Positions 38,268-46,609 of a stretch of DNA of 64,000 nucleotides are shown piece by piece (position 1 is the first letter of the stretch; every line of letters starts with the position of its first letter). Position numbers and translations under genes: made by a program. The stretch lies in assembly GCA_910578325.1 (NCBI GenBank), contig CAJTQT010000006.1:23816-87815 (forward strand), written 5' to 3'. The stretch is from an uncultured Christensenella sp. (lineage in GTDB: Bacteria; Bacillota; Clostridia; Christensenellales; CAG-917). The notes beneath the pieces were generated by a model. That model had not been told where the DNA came from. It did not search any database and was given only the letters and a program-made list of their open reading frames with translations.

Positions 38268-38918
38268 TTATTTGCAAACTCTCAATTTTCCGTTTATGGA
38301 TTTGATAAGAAAACACCTTCCTATAACCGTACTGCTTTCCACCGCTCCGAAAGTTCTGCAATCGGTCGAATGGTTGCGGTTGTCGCCCATACAGAAGATC
38401 TTGCCCTCTTCTATGACGATGTCGAGGTCGGGCGTATTCATAGGTTCGTAAATATACGGCTCCTGAAGAGGTTCGCCGTTGAGGTAGACGATGTTGTTTT
38501 TTATTTCCAAATGGTCGCCGCCCACGGCGATGACACGCTTGACAAGCGCAGACGGATTGCCGTTTTCATCGGTGAGTCCCCAGTGAACGGGAGTGAATAC
38601 AACAATGTCGCCGCGTTTGATTTTTGCGAGTTTGTTGAGATATAGCGTTTCGCCGTTAGTGCGTATCCATTTTATCTCTTCTTCGGTCGTGCCTATTTCG
38701 CGGTTGGGACCGTCTCCGCCGTCGAGGGTGGGATACATCGATATTCCGTCGACGATAAAGGTGGTTATGACATAGCGTTGAACAACCAGCGCGGCGGTAA
38801 CCGCCAGTATTATAACCAGCAGAATCGAAACCACCGCGATTACTATACGGCGGCGGTTGGTGGTTTTCGGTTCTGCGTCAACCGGTTCCAAATCTAATTT
38901 TTCGAAAGAATCTTGCAT
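38268..38918 (-). CDS. lepB: Signal peptidase I
   Basis: A 216-residue type I signal peptidase that removes signal peptides at the outer face of the membrane. It has a single N-terminal helix (about residues 25-47). The catalytic Ser60 is in DGISMYPTL and the general-base Lys127 in ALVKRVIAVGGD. Box E is MGDNRNHSTDCR (usually NSxDSR; the His and Cys are mild changes). A ~40-residue acidic insertion (GGDGPNREIGTTEEEIKW) follows box B. It lies 33 bp after the hydrolase stop and may be read with it. Confidence 0.93.
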   Translation of the reverse strand: MQDSFEKLDLEPVDAEPKTTNRRRIVIAVVSILLVIILAVTAALVVQRYVITTFIVDGISMYPTLDGGDGPNREIGTTEEEIKWIRTNGETLYLNKLAKIKRGDIVVFTPVHWGLTDENGNPSALVKRVIAVGGDHLEIKNNIVYLNGEPLQEPYIYEPMNTPDLDIVIEEGKIFCMGDNRNHSTDCRTFGAVESSTVIGRCFLIKSINGKLRVCK

Positions 38919-38951
38919 AACAAAATTATATGGCGGTAGCGCCGATTATTT

Positions 38952-40616
38952 CTATATCCACAAAAAGTTGTTGAAAATCACGCCTTCCGCGTCGTGAACG
39001 GCAAGAATCTTAGTATCGCTGAATTTTGACAGTGTTTTCCCTTTTTCGCTCTTGAAATCGGCGCTTTGTAAAAGTATTTTCTGCCAGAATTCGCCGCCGT
39101 CGAGGTTTGCATAAGCGGTGTATTTCTGCATTTCGGGATATGTATACATACTGACGCACAGTTCTTTTTCCACAGGTGAGTATGCGTCGAAGTGTAGTGT
39201 GGACGTTCTGTTTAGCGCGTCTACTTCCGCCGCGCTTCTGCAAAGGTAAAGCCCGCCTTTGAGAGTTGTTATGCCCTCGATGTCAAACGGACCCGTAGCC
39301 TGAATAAGTGCGTCTTCGTCTATAACGGTGTCTTTTGTAAGGCAGGTGAACGAGCCTAAGCCCATACTTCCGTCGTAAATAATGTGCGAGGATTCGCGCA
39401 GGGAATCCCGTCCTTCTATGCCTATCTTAGCGGGGAAAACTCCCTGAACGGGGGTGGAGATGATATTGCCGTCATCGTAATACGCCGTGGCGTAAGCGAC
39501 AATGAGTTCTTCGGGATTGTAGACGGGTACTCCCACCGCGTACAGATGAGTGTCCACTTTTTGGAGATTTTCAAGCAAATCCCAGTGCCGCGCGCTTGAC
39601 AGCGGTTCGCCGTAGCAGATGAAAACTCTGATTTTGGCGGCTTTATGTACGGTGTTCATACGGAAATACAGTTTTCCGTCCACGTTTTCAAATTCCGCGT
39701 ACGGGCAGTAGGTTTCCTTGCCCTGAACGAAACTGCCTCTGAGCCAGTTCAAAAGCACGTCGAGCGCGGCTTTGGTTATCTGCGTATCCGTTCCGCCTGA
39801 AATCAGCATCTGCTTGTTTTCGGACTTAACGAGCGAAATTATGTCGCCCGCTCTGTCGACGTCGGTTGCCCTTGCCGTTCTCGAAGTGATGAAAAAAGTG
39901 GGGCAATGCACGAATTTTGCATAAGTTTCCGCGCCTACTCCTGTGGAATACGCGCGCTCCTCGTCGGTAGAGGGGACGTTTCCGTCCGTAAATCTCGATC
40001 TGCCTTTCGCCCAGCGATATCCGCCGTCGCCGATTGCTACAAGCGCGCGTACGCGCTCGTCCATTGCGGCAACCTGCCAGGCGACGTGCGCTCCTTCTCC
40101 CAGTCCGATGATGCCGATGTGCGACGCGTCGATTATGCGTTGCTGTTCAATCAGGCTGAGCGCGCGGCGGGCAATCTTGCTCCATACAAACCAGGGCGTG
40201 TTTCTCGCGCTGTCGGTAATGACGTTGAGAAACTTCTTGCATTTCGGGTAAGCCGCAAAACTCAAATCGGAAGGGAACGTCGTGCTTTCTGCGCTTTCGA
40301 AATCGCTTCCGCAGTAATCCAGAACGCAGACGGCGTATCCTTCGCCAACAAGAGCGCGGATAAACTGTTCGTTATCCTTAGGGACGCAGGAGCCCAGATA
40401 CATCAGCGCGGCGCGCTTATCCGCCCATCGCGTATCGGAATAGATTTCAAGATACGCTCTGATTTTCCCCTGCGGGGTTTCTTCCGCCGTGAAAAACTGT
40501 TTAGAGCACGCGAGATTATCTGCGATTTCAGCGGAGATTATTGAGTTTTCCAAAGGTACACTCCGAGCATCGAAGCCATCCCAGACTTCTGTCGGAGTCA
40601 TAAATTTGAGTTCCAT
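38952..40616 (-). CDS. Alpha/beta-hydrolase-fold protein lacking the nucleophilic serine
   Basis: A 554-residue protein. Residues about 40-300 match the acyl-peptidase/acetyl xylan esterase-type alpha/beta hydrolases: YAVCVLDYCG, HIGIIGLGEGAHVAWQVAAMDERV, then LVAIGDGG. The nucleophile elbow reads G-L-G-E-G, with Gly where GxSxG has its catalytic Ser, so ordinary esterase activity is unlikely. Residues 320-554 are beta-rich and unrecognised. No signal peptide. The ATG at 40616 has no ribosome binding site; a TTTACT-17-TATAAT promoter ends 7 bases before it, suggesting a leaderless transcript. Possibly co-transcribed with lepB. Confidence 0.75.
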   Translation of the reverse strand: MELKFMTPTEVWDGFDARSVPLENSIISAEIADNLACSKQFFTAEETPQGKIRAYLEIYSDTRWADKRAALMYLGSCVPKDNEQFIRALVGEGYAVCVLDYCGSDFESAESTTFPSDLSFAAYPKCKKFLNVITDSARNTPWFVWSKIARRALSLIEQQRIIDASHIGIIGLGEGAHVAWQVAAMDERVRALVAIGDGGYRWAKGRSRFTDGNVPSTDEERAYSTGVGAETYAKFVHCPTFFITSRTARATDVDRAGDIISLVKSENKQMLISGGTDTQITKAALDVLLNWLRGSFVQGKETYCPYAEFENVDGKLYFRMNTVHKAAKIRVFICYGEPLSSARHWDLLENLQKVDTHLYAVGVPVYNPEELIVAYATAYYDDGNIISTPVQGVFPAKIGIEGRDSLRESSHIIYDGSMGLGSFTCLTKDTVIDEDALIQATGPFDIEGITTLKGGLYLCRSAAEVDALNRTSTLHFDAYSPVEKELCVSMYTYPEMQKYTAYANLDGGEFWQKILLQSADFKSEKGKTLSKFSDTKILAVHDAEGVIFNNFLWI

Positions 40617-40803
40617 AGCCCATATTATAGCGCAAAATCTTTACAAAGTAAAGAAATAATAACAATCCCGATATGTACGCCGAATCCCGCGTTTGGGCGG
40701 GCGGCGAATAGGCGAGAGGTTTGACGCGACGGCAATCTGCAAGCCGCGCAAACTCCCGACGCATAATTTCCATAGTATTGTCATCCGGCAACAGATAATC
40801 CAT
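40528..40803 (-). CDS. Possible small protein with good ribosome binding site, partly overlapping the hydrolase
   Basis: A 91-codon ORF beginning MDYLLPDDNTMEIMRREFAR. Its only strong support is GAGGTG five bases before the ATG. The second half crosses the hydrolase promoter and the first 89 bp of that gene in another frame, so it may be a decayed gene fragment in which only the first ~40 codons were once real. No family is recognised. It follows gerC, 57 bp after its stop. Confidence 0.25.
   Translation of the reverse strand: MDYLLPDDNTMEIMRREFARLADCRRVKPLAYSPPAQTRDSAYISGLLLFLYFVKILRYNMGYGTQIYDSDRSLGWLRCSECTFGKLNNLR
40624..40652 (-). promoter_or_regulatory. Promoter of the hydrolase gene (leaderless)
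   Basis: On the minus strand TTTACT, a 17-bp spacer and TATAAT, with the ATG only 7 bases after the -10 box; the transcript should start at the ATG. Confidence 0.55.
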
Positions 40804-40860
40804 AATAACACCTCGATACAGTTTATTCGTTTTTTGTATGCGGCGTCACAAGGTCGACAG

Positions 40861-42018
40861 TTATGCTGTCTCTTTAACCCTAAGCGTAACTTCGGGCGTA
40901 AAGGATAGCGTGTCGAGGCAGTTGCGTTCAAGAGTTCTGCCGACGGACTGGTATGCTTTTGCTTGCAGACCGAGGAAATCGATTTGCATACTTTTGGAAA
41001 GTTCGTAAAGTTGCGTAAGCGACTGAGTCAGTTTTTGAGCCAGCGCGTCGGCGGCATTTTTGATGATTTCGTCCGCGCCGGTAAGAATGTCGTCGGACTG
41101 AACGAACTGGACATCGAGGAGTTCAACGGTAAGTTCCATTTTTGCGCTGACGGAACGGCCGTTGGCTTTGCATTCGACGTCCTTATTGAGTATACGGAAT
41201 TCAACGGTTTCGCCGTTTTTGGATTTATAGTTGAGCGCGCCGTACGTTTCGCTTGTTAAGAAAAGCGACAGCGCTTCGGCAAGATCGCCTTTTACGATTT
41301 CGGATTTTCCGTGATTGAAGACCAATGCGTCGTTGAGCGCAAATTCATAATTGTCCTTTTGCTCGCCCGTCTGGTCAATGGGCTGGTCTTCCAGTTTTTT
41401 TACCGTGATATACGGTATTGCCGTTGCCTCGCTGCGCGACAGCGAGCGCGCGAGAAAATCTTTTACGTTAGTGCGGATCATACCGTTTGTGCCTTCTTTG
41501 GTTGAGAATGCAAGTTGGAGAAAATAAGGCGCGCTGACGGTCGTTCCTATCTTTAACGCGAGCAATTCTTTGGGGCTTTTTTCACCTGTAACAAGTATGG
41601 CGTGTTCGGGAAGAGCGTACATTCCCGTAAGCGGATATATCAGTTGCATGTGATCGAGTTTCAACACTGATTGTGACACAAAAAGCACATTACAGTGCGC
41701 AAGTGATGCCAACAACCCCATTTTCCGCGAAATATCGTCAAGCGCGGCGGCTATCGTGTCGCCTTCGGAAGTGTACGTTACGTACGAAGTCTGACCGGAA
41801 CTGTCCGATGAAGACGAAGCCATAAGCACAGACTGCGCGGTGACGATAAACTTTCCGTCTTCTTCGTTATAATCGATTCCCGCGCCCAGTACGATGGCTG
41901 TTTTTGTCAGTGCGGGACTGTTGACTGTGCGTCCGAATATTATAAGAAATATAATCGCTATGAGTATAAGAAACCATTTTGTGCGCATCAGATATGACGG
42001 CAGTTTTATTCTTTTCAT
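40861..42018 (-). CDS. gerC: Ger(x)C-family spore germination protein without lipobox
   Basis: A 385-residue germinant-receptor C subunit. ILGAGIDY-like VLGAGIDYNEEDGKF, the central ALAHCNVLFVSQ region and the C-terminal SMQIDFLGLQAKAYQ segment are typical of GerAC/GerBC. GerC subunits are normally lipoproteins, but the hydrophobic N-terminus (FLILIAIIFLIIFGRTVNS) has no cysteine, so this one would be a helix-anchored rather than lipid-anchored protein. The start overlaps the gerB stop (ATGA), so it is translationally coupled. It is the last gene of gerA-gerB-gerC. Confidence 0.9.
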   Translation of the reverse strand: MKRIKLPSYLMRTKWFLILIAIIFLIIFGRTVNSPALTKTAIVLGAGIDYNEEDGKFIVTAQSVLMASSSSDSSGQTSYVTYTSEGDTIAAALDDISRKMGLLASLAHCNVLFVSQSVLKLDHMQLIYPLTGMYALPEHAILVTGEKSPKELLALKIGTTVSAPYFLQLAFSTKEGTNGMIRTNVKDFLARSLSRSEATAIPYITVKKLEDQPIDQTGEQKDNYEFALNDALVFNHGKSEIVKGDLAEALSLFLTSETYGALNYKSKNGETVEFRILNKDVECKANGRSVSAKMELTVELLDVQFVQSDDILTGADEIIKNAADALAQKLTQSLTQLYELSKSMQIDFLGLQAKAYQSVGRTLERNCLDTLSFTPEVTLRVKETA

Positions 42019-43274
42019 TGATTGCCCTCCTGCGGTTGCGGTTCGAGTGTTCCGTTCGGCATTATGGTCTGACTTTGTTCTGCGGACTCTTTCATTCCTG
42101 CCAGTACGTTGTCGGCGAGGCTGTCGGGAGCGTCGGGACGTTCGGGCGGTTCGGGGAGATATTCGCTGCCCAGATTTTTATAGATTCCCGCATATTTTCT
42201 GCGCGCGAAGAGCGCGGTAGCCAGAATCAGCAGAGGAAGCGCGACCGCAAACCCCGACATTACGTATCCGGTAACGCCGACGGCAAATTGCGCAACCGCC
42301 TGCGATGACTGAGCCGAAAGTATTACTATGGCGATGACAGCCGACGTAATTATTTTTGCGGGCAGACTGAATCCTGTCGCGCGTTCCGCCGCCGCGACGC
42401 TTCCGTAGAAAATGAACGACAGCGAAATTATTGACAGTGCGATTACGGCGAACAGGTTTGTCCATTCCATACGTCCTATATCCATAGTGAGTTGATTGAA
42501 TCCCGCTATTCTTATCAGCAAGTCCGTGACGGTTCTGAGCGCGTCTCCGTAGACGGCGACGCCGAGAAAAATTACTGTCAGCACAAGCCCGAGAGAGAGC
42601 GTAATTCCGCCCGAGAGATAGGGCATATGCTTGTTTTTTATGCGCAGAAAGATGAAAGGGATAAGGTCTCCCAGCCACAGACCGTAACGAGGTAAGCCCG
42701 AAAAGAAGTCCTTAGGCTCTATCGAGAATATAGGAAAATTGCGCCCGATATCGAGATCCGTTTCAAGAAATACAAGATTTAGTACGATAAGCGCGATAAA
42801 TACAGGCACGAAAATTTCGGACGTTCGCGCAATGGTGCGTATTCCTTTTATGCCCATAAACACTATGGGCGCGAGCAACAGGAGGTGAAAAAGAGAGGGT
42901 TCCACTCCGCCGAACTGTTCGTGCGCAAGATATGACGCGCAGTAGCAGAAATAAAACGCTCCTTTTGCGGTGAGCCACAGCGAACAGACGCCGCAGCATA
43001 TTTTGTAAAATCTGTTGCCGGTTGTCCGCAGCAGGTCGTCTCCCTGCATACGTACGAACGCAAAAACCGCAAACGCGATCAGCAGTTCTATTACCGACAG
43101 CGCGATATACGCCCATAGCGTGGACGAGCCGTAGGTTTCGGATATTATGCTTGGCGCGCCCGAAAGTTTAAAGGCAATCGCAAGCGCAAAGACTATCGTT
43201 CCCGCCTGACTGTTGTATACGGTGTGTCCGGGGAGATTTTTGTAAATTCCGTGTTGTATCTTCAATGGTTTCAT
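42015..43274 (-). CDS. gerB: GerAB/spore germination permease subunit
   Basis: A 419-residue protein with about ten membrane helices, of the GerAB family within the APC superfamily; it probably holds the germinant-binding site. Recognisable parts are GTIVFALAIAFKLSG at helix 1, EVFVPVFIALIVLNLVF-like EIFVPVFIALIVLNLVF, and the WTNLFAVIALSIISLSFIFYG region. The C-terminal ~55 residues form a polar Pro/Glu/Gln-rich tail not usual in the family. The gene starts 6 bp after gerA and overlaps gerC by 4 bp. Confidence 0.9.
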   Translation of the reverse strand: MKPLKIQHGIYKNLPGHTVYNSQAGTIVFALAIAFKLSGAPSIISETYGSSTLWAYIALSVIELLIAFAVFAFVRMQGDDLLRTTGNRFYKICCGVCSLWLTAKGAFYFCYCASYLAHEQFGGVEPSLFHLLLLAPIVFMGIKGIRTIARTSEIFVPVFIALIVLNLVFLETDLDIGRNFPIFSIEPKDFFSGLPRYGLWLGDLIPFIFLRIKNKHMPYLSGGITLSLGLVLTVIFLGVAVYGDALRTVTDLLIRIAGFNQLTMDIGRMEWTNLFAVIALSIISLSFIFYGSVAAAERATGFSLPAKIITSAVIAIVILSAQSSQAVAQFAVGVTGYVMSGFAVALPLLILATALFARRKYAGIYKNLGSEYLPEPPERPDAPDSLADNVLAGMKESAEQSQTIMPNGTLEPQPQEGNQ

Positions 43275-43280
43275 ATACGG

Positions 43281-44729
43281 TCACTTCTTTGCATTTTTTC
43301 GCATACGCGTTCTGTTTGCGGTGGGAATGGAATACGGTCTTCGCTCTATTGCGGACGTGCCTGTTTTGAGCATTCCGTCTTGCAGGTCGGGATTGATTCT
43401 CGGCGCATACGGAGCAAGGTACGGCGCGCCGAAATTATCAAGACTGGCAAGATATGCCACAATGAGAAGCGCGAGAATTATCATTCCCACAAACCCCGTA
43501 ACCGCGCTGATGCACAGGAAGAGGAGTCGGAGTATCGAAAGAGTTCCAACCTGATCGGGCACGCAGAATATTCCGATTGCCGAAAGCGCGATAACAAGGA
43601 CGGACGGCGAGGATATGAGTCCCGATTTGACGGCGGTATCGCCCAGTACGATTGCGCCGACTACCGACAGTGAAATGCCCAGATAGCGGGGCATACGCAG
43701 TGACGCCTGATTTAGGATTTCGAACAGAACCAGAACAATCAGCATTTCTATTGCCGGCGGAAAGGGAATGCCTGTCGTCGCCGCCATAAGCGTCATCAGG
43801 AATTTTAGCGGCAGGAGTTGGAAGTGGTAGGTTTGCAGCGCGATATAAGCGCCGGGAAGAAGTATCGTCAGAAGCGCGCCCAGTATACGGAACAGCCTTA
43901 TCATAGAGGCGCGCCAGTCCGCCGAATAGTAATCGTAGCCGTCCTGAACGTCCTCGAAAATGAGATAAGGAAGTGTTATGGCAATCGGCGAGCCGTCAAC
44001 GAGTATTACGATGCGGCCTTCGAGCAGTTTCGCTTCTGCGACGTCGGGTTTTTCAGTTGTTCCCGCTTGCAGGAAAAACGAATTTTTCTTTGTCTGTATA
44101 AACGATGTGATATACGCGCTGTCTATAACGCCGTCAATATCGATATGACTGATTTTGTCGCAGATTTCATCAACGACGTGCTTATCCGCGATTCCCCGCA
44201 CGTGCAAAACCGCGACGGTTGTGGACGAATATCTTCCCACCTGAAAGAATTTGACCGTCAGATCGGGAGTTTTTAGGCGGCGGCGCATAATGGATAAGTT
44301 TGTTTTGAGTTCCTCGATAAATCCTTCGCGCGGACCTTTGAGCACGCTGGAAGTCGGAGGTTCGCTCACCGCGCGTTTTTCGGGCTTGCGCAATGAGAAG
44401 ATATACGCGGTGTCTTCGCCGTCTATCACGAACGCCACGTCTCCCTCGGCGACCGCGCCGGCACAGTTGCTTACGGGAAGCGGGGTGATGTCCTCGGAAT
44501 ATACGACGGTTTCCGTGAGCGCGTCAATAAAGGGCGGCGCGAATGTCTCCGCGTTTCGCAAAGGCAAAATAACGTTTTGCTCCAAAAGCAGTTTATCCGT
44601 TCCGCCGTCGATATACGCAAAGGCGCACGGCACTCCCGCAACCGTAAGTTCACGGCATTTGAGGTCGTCGCTATCCGAAAAAGTTTTTTTGATTACGTTT
44701 ATAAATTCATCTATTTTCACATTCGCCAT
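43281..44729 (-). CDS. gerA: GerA-family spore germination protein (A subunit)
   Basis: A 482-residue germinant-receptor A subunit. The soluble N-terminal half contains LNLSIMRRRL-like TNLSIMRRRLKTPDL and GRIVILVDGSPIAITLP; the C-terminal half has about five helices with ATTGIPFPPAIEMLIVLVLFEILNQAS, PRYLGISLSVVGAIVLGDTAV and the closing Pro-rich end. These match GerAA/SpoVAF. ATG 44729 is preferred to the upstream TTG; no clear ribosome binding site is seen. It heads the gerA-gerB-gerC operon. Confidence 0.93.
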   Translation of the reverse strand: MANVKIDEFINVIKKTFSDSDDLKCRELTVAGVPCAFAYIDGGTDKLLLEQNVILPLRNAETFAPPFIDALTETVVYSEDITPLPVSNCAGAVAEGDVAFVIDGEDTAYIFSLRKPEKRAVSEPPTSSVLKGPREGFIEELKTNLSIMRRRLKTPDLTVKFFQVGRYSSTTVAVLHVRGIADKHVVDEICDKISHIDIDGVIDSAYITSFIQTKKNSFFLQAGTTEKPDVAEAKLLEGRIVILVDGSPIAITLPYLIFEDVQDGYDYYSADWRASMIRLFRILGALLTILLPGAYIALQTYHFQLLPLKFLMTLMAATTGIPFPPAIEMLIVLVLFEILNQASLRMPRYLGISLSVVGAIVLGDTAVKSGLISSPSVLVIALSAIGIFCVPDQVGTLSILRLLFLCISAVTGFVGMIILALLIVAYLASLDNFGAPYLAPYAPRINPDLQDGMLKTGTSAIERRPYSIPTANRTRMRKNAKK

Positions 44730-44897
44730 TATTGACAATAAGAGATGTTTATAAGCCGATATTAACAGTTAAAGATCGAGTTCGCGCAAAATCGACAAAA
44801 ATCATCAGTTAAATTCAAAAACGGAAAATTGAACCGACGCCGCGGAAAAAGCCTGCGAGACAGAATATTTCGTATGCAAATTTTCATTTGCACAAAG

Positions 44898-44926
44898 TAA
44901 AACGCTCCCAAAACGGGAGCGTTCCG
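44898..44926 (-). terminator. Terminator of gdhA
   Basis: ACGCTCCC (44902-44909) and GGGAGCGT (44915-44922) with an AAAAC loop; on the minus strand a TTTTA tail follows. Confidence 0.85.
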
Positions 44927-44957
44927 AAAGTAGCGGTCGGCTGTTTTTAGGATTTAA

Positions 44958-46313
44958 TCAATAAACGCCTTGCGCGATCATAGCGTCGGCAACTTTTTTG
45001 AATCCCGCGAGATTCGCCCCTTGAATCAGGTTGTAGGGCAGGCGGTAGGTTTCCAGAGTGCGGACGATGTTTTCGTGAATGTTTTTCATAATATTTTTCA
45101 GCATTTCGTCCACCTGCTCCGATGACCAGCCGAGGCGCTGGCTGTTCTGCGACATTTCAAGTCCGCTGACCGCAACGCCGCCCGCGTTTGCCGCCTTTGA
45201 GGGCGCAACCGTGACGCCGTGTTCGGTCAGATACTCCAGCGCTTCGTTGGAAGTGGGCATATTTGAAACTTCGCAGAGATATTTCACTCCGATTTCAACC
45301 GTTTTTTTCGCGTCGTCGAGGTCGATTTCATTCTGAGTTGCACAGGGCATATATACGTCCGCCGCAACTTTGCCCCAGGGCTTTTCGCCCTTATGGAATT
45401 CTCCGCCGAATTTATCCGCGTAAGCCTGCAACGCGCTCTTTCCTTGCGCGCGCAGGTCGAGCATATATTTCATAAACTCCACTTTTTCGCCGCTGATGCC
45501 GTCTTTGTCGTAAATATAGCCCTCGCTGCTGGATATGGTTACGACTTTCGCGCCGAGTTCGTTCAGTTTCTGTGCCGCGCCCCACGCCACGTTGCCGTAT
45601 CCCGAGAGGCAGAAAACCTTGCCTTTTATATCGTCCTTTTGATGTTTTAAAATTTCGTCGAGGAAATACACCGCGCCGAAGCCTGTTGCTTCGGGACGTA
45701 TTTTGCTGCCGCCGTAGGACATTCCTTTGCCTGTGAGCACTCCGTTTTCAAAGCCGTTGCGGATTTTTTTGTACTGTCCGAAAAGATATCCTATTTCGCG
45801 TCCGCCAACTCCCATATCGCCTGCGGGAACGTCGAGATTCGGTCCGATATGGCGGTAGAGTTCGTTCATAAACGACTGACAGAAACGCATAATTTCATCG
45901 TCGCTTCTGCCTCTGGGATTGAAGTCGCTTCCGCCTTTTCCGCCGCCCATAGGCAAGGTTGTCAGCGAATTTTTGAAAGTCTGCTCGAAAGCGAGGAATT
46001 TCATAATCGAAAGATTTACGTTCGGCTGAAAACGCAGGCCGCCTTTGTAAGGTCCGATTGCGCCGTTGAACTGGATGCGGTAGCCGCGGTTTATGTGATA
46101 GACTCCGTTGTCATCCATCCAGGGTACACGGAAGATAATCTGTCTGTCCGGTTCGACCATTCTTTCGAGAATGCAGTATTTGCGGTAGAGCGCCTCGTTT
46201 TCCTCTATCGCGGGAGCGAGAGAGCCGAGGACTTCTTTCACTGTCTGCAAAAACTCTTTCTGGTCCGGATTTTTTCGCTCGGTTTGTTCAATGACTTCAC
46301 TGATGTATGACAT
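44958..46313 (-). CDS. gdhA: Glutamate dehydrogenase (hexameric, ~450-residue type)
   Basis: A 451-residue cytosolic enzyme interconverting glutamate and 2-oxoglutarate plus ammonia. PYKGGLRFQPNVNLSIMKFLAFEQ and PMGGGKGGSDFNPRG hold the substrate-binding and catalytic lysines; DVPAGDMGVGGREIGYLFG carries the catalytic Asp. The Rossmann glycine motif is SGYGNVAWGAA. The length and sequence fit the NADP-type anabolic enzymes of Bacillota; cofactor preference is inferred. AAGGAGG lies 6 bases before the ATG. Monocistronic. Confidence 0.96.
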   Translation of the reverse strand: MSYISEVIEQTERKNPDQKEFLQTVKEVLGSLAPAIEENEALYRKYCILERMVEPDRQIIFRVPWMDDNGVYHINRGYRIQFNGAIGPYKGGLRFQPNVNLSIMKFLAFEQTFKNSLTTLPMGGGKGGSDFNPRGRSDDEIMRFCQSFMNELYRHIGPNLDVPAGDMGVGGREIGYLFGQYKKIRNGFENGVLTGKGMSYGGSKIRPEATGFGAVYFLDEILKHQKDDIKGKVFCLSGYGNVAWGAAQKLNELGAKVVTISSSEGYIYDKDGISGEKVEFMKYMLDLRAQGKSALQAYADKFGGEFHKGEKPWGKVAADVYMPCATQNEIDLDDAKKTVEIGVKYLCEVSNMPTSNEALEYLTEHGVTVAPSKAANAGGVAVSGLEMSQNSQRLGWSSEQVDEMLKNIMKNIHENIVRTLETYRLPYNLIQGANLAGFKKVADAMIAQGVY

Positions 46314-46609
46314 AGAAGCCTCCTTTAAAATTTTTTTTCTCCCTCTTAATATATTAAAAATAATACACTACCTTCCCCTTGCGCGCAATAAATTTTTTCT
46401 CCCGGCGGCGTATGACAGCCTGTTTTTTGTGCGGAAACGCGCTTTTATAATCAATGCGGCGGATTTTGCATACACTTTGTAGTATTCCGAATGCAAATTT
46501 ATGTCAATTTGCATATTGAAAAATATATTGTGCTATGTTATGATATAATATGCTTATATAAGGGCACGGGTACGCGCGCGTATAGCGGGCGGCTCACAAG
46601 GAGAAAGTT

